Assembly: GCA_019155185.1 (NCBI GenBank)
Contig: CM032803.1
Coordinates: 3,284,001 to 3,348,000 of the forward strand
Reading direction: 5' to 3'
Origin: Beaufortia kweichowensis
Lineage: Eukaryota; Chordata; Actinopteri; Cypriniformes; Gastromyzontidae
Length of the DNA stretch: 64,000 bases
In this document: piece by piece, positions 60,501 to 64,000 of the stretch
Layout: the number at the start of each line of letters is the position of its first letter
Numbering within the stretch: position 1 is the first letter of the stretch
The notes under the pieces: generated by a model
The model's input: only the letters and a program-made list of their open reading frames with translations
What the model was told of the DNA's origin: nothing
The model's database searches: none
Translations under genes and position numbers: made by a program

Positions 60501-62091
60501 AATTGTATGCTTGATTGTCATAAAAATGCACAAATAGTGAACAAACTTTTCAGATTTTGGGGTAAAATAAACGTGAACATTTTACCTGATATTAACCCTT
60601 GACCCTAAGATTGTGCTGAAGTTTAGACGTTAGATCAATGCAAATCTGTGTGTGATGGATTATTTGCATTTATCTCCTAATAAATGATTTGTGTTGAGTT
60701 AAACTCTGGCGTGTTCTTGAGTCACATGTGCACACGTCTGTCGTCATACATTAAATGCTTTCAGTATCTCAAACTGTTTTCCACTTGTTGTGCCACTGTT
60801 TTAAATAGAAGCTCTGCTGCGGGAGGGGTCGTGTCTGCTTGGTTTTTCCCCCATCGGGTGACTAGCTTCAGGGTCTATCATTGGTTTTTACCCCACCCAA
60901 CACCAACTCCCCCTCCCTTAGTGGCTGTAAGAGTTAAGGACGTGACCGGTGTGCTCGTGTTACCTTTGCCCTGGAGTCTGTACAGTGTGTTTCTGCATTC
61001 ACCCATGATGTGACTTCAAGGAGATCTGAACACACATGTGCTCATGTGTTCATCTGATACATATTGATTATTAGTGAACACACAAGGCATTAACAATGAT
61101 TAGTGATCAGTGACTTGAATCACAGAATGATGTAATCAGTGATTATAGTAAATGTTCTTGGTTGATTATTGACACAATAACAATCACGTCTCATCAGTGT
61201 AACAGTGGAATTGTTGCTTGTTTCTGATTGGCTGACACGGTAGTTTGTGTAAGTGTGTGTGTCCAGTAAAGATGTGGAGGGGGCGGGACTGTGTTCAGCT
61301 CATTGTTACACATGCTGTTTATCACACTGACGTGTTTTTACTTTACCTGCTTAATTCACCTTCCCACCGGCATTGATTCACAGCGGCGCTCCCATTAAGA
61401 CATCAGTCCTCTCCTCACAGGTGAAGTGTGTGTTTGTGTGTGTTTAAGTGTAGTATTTAGAGATCTGACTTTGGAATGATAGTGATCTTTAATGTTTGAT
61501 TAATAAATAGGTATTGAGTTGTTTGTTGTTTGTAAGTTGCTGTATGCATTAAGTAAAGCTAATTAAGGTCAGAATAATGGTCTGTGGGTCAGTAAAAACA
61601 GAATTAGGTGAGAGGTTAAAGGAGTAACACGTCCTCAAACACGGATCTGTAAGGTCATGTCTGTCTCATAACTATTACTGCTGTGAAACAAACACACAAC
61701 AATCTAAATGATCCTGCAGATCATTCATGAGAAAGCTTTCCTGTTTTCTAGTGTTACAGAAATATGAGCCCTAGTTTTAAGTGTTTGTGCTGCTTTTGTT
61801 CAGATGTTGCTTCGTGAGGTTTTGTTAGAGGTAATGATGTGTTATATGAGGGTTTTTGACACAGGTAAACACATGTGCTAGATTAGTTACAGCAGATGAA
61901 GATTTGACTAGTTGGACTATGGATAAATGTCATAAAAATAATGAGGAATATGGACTGGTATAATTGTGACAATTCTGAAAATACTTTATCCGACTATGAA
62001 GAATCATGATTTCAACATAAATCTTTGAGAGAGCATTATTAAGCATTAATAAGGTGTTTGTTGTCATCTACAGATTGAGCAGGTGACAGTC
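57563..62091. other. Spacer between arsi and acsl1 coding start
   Basis: This holds the arsi 3' UTR, with AATAAA at 58028-58033 a candidate signal. A CpG-rich patch at about 58760-59010 is followed by 3 kb of AT-rich DNA that I read as acsl1 intron. A possible alternative 5' exon lies around 61370-61420: GGCGCTCCCATTAAGACATC, then CTCACAG before GTGAAG. No other coding sequence was recognised. Confidence 0.5.
58750..59025 (+). promoter_or_regulatory. Candidate acsl1 promoter/first non-coding exon
   Basis: An isolated CpG-rich segment (GCGCGCTCCCGGG, CGTACGGCG, GCACGTGCGTCGTC) contains a CCAAT-type box (GACCAATCAC, 58869-58878). It ends near a plausible splice donor (CATTCAG then GTCAGT, about 59015-59019). 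It is 3 kb upstream of the acsl1 coding start, whose exon has a clear acceptor at 62073, so an upstream non-coding exon is required. Confidence 0.45.
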
Positions 62092-63806
62092 ATGCAGGCT
62101 CACGATCTGTTAAAGCAGCTGAAGGTTCCGGATCTGAATGATGTGAGAGATTACATCCGCAGTCTCTCCACCAACACGCTCATCGGGATGGGAGCGTTCA
62201 CCGCCGTCACGGCTTACTGGTACGCCACCAGACCCAAAGCCCTGAAAGCTCCCTGTGATCTTCAAATGCAGTCGCTGGAGCTGCCGGTCAGTACAGATGG
62301 TTCTCACAGATCTAATCACACGTCTGACGTTACTCATCTCTTACTGATCTGCTCTGCTTTATTACGGTCAGGGTGGAGAGTTCGCTCGACGTGCGGCCAT
62401 GTTAAACGGAGGTCCACTCCTGAGTTATTTCTACGATGATGCCAAGACCATGTACGAGTGTTTCCACAGAGGCCTGAGGGTGTCCAGTACGTACTGTTCA
62501 CTGTTATTACAAACAAAGACTGATGTGTGTCCGATAATGACGTCTGACTGCGGTACAGTCTTGTGCTGCTGTTTTAAAGTGACCATACACCCGACAATAA
62601 AACGTTTTGATGGATCTTATTGTATAACTAAATGTGTTTTATTGTATTTGTCTCTTCAGATAATGGTCCATGTCTGGGCTCCAGAAAACCAAAGCAGCCG
62701 TATGAATGGCTTTCTTATTCAGAGGTAGGACGAGTCTTCTTGTAATGCTTCCTGCTTTTATTCATAAGAGATGATTTAATATTTCTCACAGTCACTGTTA
62801 CCTGCTGCATATCAATAAAAAACAGATTGTAAAGCACAGGTTGTGTTTCCTGTTAAAACAGAAAGTTTGGGAGCACGCAAGCACATAAATGATCTCAGAC
62901 AGTCTGAAAACACAAGGATTTAGGATCCTTTAGTATTACAGAGTGAATGTGCTGTAACGTCTCTGAATAAATGTATTGTTCCCTTACATTGTGTTCTTTA
63001 GATAATCTGTTGTGTTGTCAGTTTGACGTGTAACTAAAGCGCTTTAACACACACCTGTTACTGGTTTTGGGTTTCAGATCATTCAATAGCAGGTTTCTGA
63101 GGTTCTAATGATGGACCTGTTTAACTGCTGAAGTGTTTTCTTGCTTTAATGAATGTTCACGTCTTTGTCTTTATGGTAAATAGTGCTGTTTGTTTTGAGG
63201 TATTTGTAAATCCTCACGTATGAATGATTCTTCAGGTGTACAGAATGTGAACATTGTGAACTGTAATCTTCTCCCAGTCCAAGATTATTCTTAAAGGAGT
63301 AGTTTACCCAAAAATGCACCTTATTGCCTTGACCATAGTACTACTATGGAAAGTCAATAGGGTCCAATTTTTGGGTAAACTATTCCTTTAAGGAGCGATC
63401 TGTTTTCTTTTAGACAGCGTACAGTAATGTCGTACTGCATTAATAAGGTTTATTTTCTAAAGATTTTGTTTTTGTGTAGGTGATTGAGCGAGCAGAGTAT
63501 TTGGGCTCCATGTTTCTTCACAAAGGACACTCCAAAACCACAGACCCTTACATCGGCATCTTCTCTCAGAACAGACCCGAGGTCAGAGACGCTTTCAGAG
63601 TTCACCCAAAAATTACAGTGAAAATATTTACTGATGTAGAGCATGAAGTTTCTGTGCTCCCTGTAGTAAGTGTTTTGAGATTAACATCAGATGAATGTTT
63701 CTTTAGTGGACGATTACAGAGCTGGCCTGTTACACATACTCTCTGATCTCTGTTCCTCTGTATGATACACTGGGAACTGAAGCCATCGCTTACATCATTG
63801 ACAAAG
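62092..63806 (+). CDS. acsl1: Long-chain acyl-CoA synthetase 1, 5' part (runs off right edge)
   Basis: Exons seen: 62092-62286 (acceptor at 62074), 62372-62486, 62660-62724, 63480-63581, 63707-63806, about 192 residues of a protein near 700. ACSL1 converts long-chain fatty acids to acyl-CoA using ATP, at the ER and mitochondrial outer membrane. The N-terminus MQAHDLLKQLKVPDLNDVRD and WYATRPKALKAPCDL match ACSL1 more than ACSL6. A hydrophobic anchor spans about residues 29-47. NNGPCLGSRKPKQPYEWLSY, GIFSQNRPEW and YDTLGTEAIAYII are conserved ACSL segments; the AMP-binding signature lies beyond the right edge. All junction phases agree. The start was placed at the ATG at 62092 because the longer frame begins with a GTG three codons earlier. 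Teleosts have acsl1 duplicates, so a or b is not assigned. Confidence 0.92.
63291..63391. mobile_element. 101-bp MITE with terminal inverted repeats
   Basis: The left end TTAAAGGAGTAGTTTACCCA (continuing AAAAT) and the reverse complement of the right end, TTAAAGGAATAGTTTACCCA (continuing AAAAT), match at 24 of 25 positions. The ends include TTAA, compatible with a TTAA target duplication of piggyBac type. The 50-bp interior has no coding capacity. It lies in acsl1 intron 3, just upstream of the exon at 63480. Confidence 0.85.
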
Positions 63807-64000
63807 GTAAGGCACATACAGTCTTCATATCATGAGACATTTCATCATAATTTCAATGGACACACCGTCTCTTTTGCCATTTGCTGAAGTTTGATAAATT
63901 ATTATTTCTTAACTTTAAGATGGTGATCAAATACAGAAACCCAAGTCATATTGTAGAATTAAATAACACTTAGATTTAGTTTATAATGTTTTACTGTTTA

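Noticed and set aside
62092..63806. acsl6 instead of acsl1
   Set aside because: The N-terminal MQAH and WYATRPK segments and the NNGPCLGSRKP region are closer to ACSL1; the distinguishing gate region is outside the window.

Overview
This is vertebrate nuclear DNA, almost certainly from a teleost and probably a cypriniform. The genes have many short exons with GT..AG introns. Intergenic DNA is AT-rich and full of (GA)n and (CA)n microsatellites, and several fragments resemble repeats common in carp-like fish. No bacterial, viral or plasmid sequence is visible. I reconstructed exons by hand from splice sites, reading frame and remembered family sequence; no database was searched. The species assignment is inference.

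Layout, left to right. (1) 1-240, minus: 5' end of the coding exon of spry1, which runs off the left edge. (2) 2715-14863, minus: spata5 (afg2a), a tandem AAA+ ATPase in 16 exons. (3) 14864-20707: intergenic, plus the likely ankrd50 3' UTR. (4) 20708-30439, minus: ankrd50 in three coding exons, with 5' non-coding exons to about 32.06 kb. (5) 32.1-37.5 kb: gene-poor DNA. (6) 37474-47321, minus: coagulation factor VIII (f8) in 25 coding exons, with the A1-A2-B-A3-C1-C2 order intact. (7) 48833-51992, minus: a treacle-like gene (tcof1) in 8 exons. (8) 55559-57562, plus: arylsulfatase I (arsi) in 2 exons, head to head with tcof1. (9) 62092 to the right edge, plus: the first five coding exons of acsl1.

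The genes form a synteny block, not an operon, and belong to unrelated pathways: RTK signalling feedback, ribosome maturation, endosomal sorting, coagulation, rRNA transcription, sulfate ester hydrolysis and fatty-acid activation. From memory their human counterparts lie in separate places: SPATA5, SPRY1 and ANKRD50 on 4q28, F8 on Xq28, TCOF1-ARSI on 5q32 and ACSL1 on 4q35.

Two genes each carry one single-base frameshift (spata5 exon 8; ankrd50 large exon) in otherwise intact frames, which looks more like sequence error than decay. The most distinctive structural feature is long (CT)n microsatellites abutting functional 3' splice sites, most strikingly in f8. I found no convincing undescribed multi-gene system.
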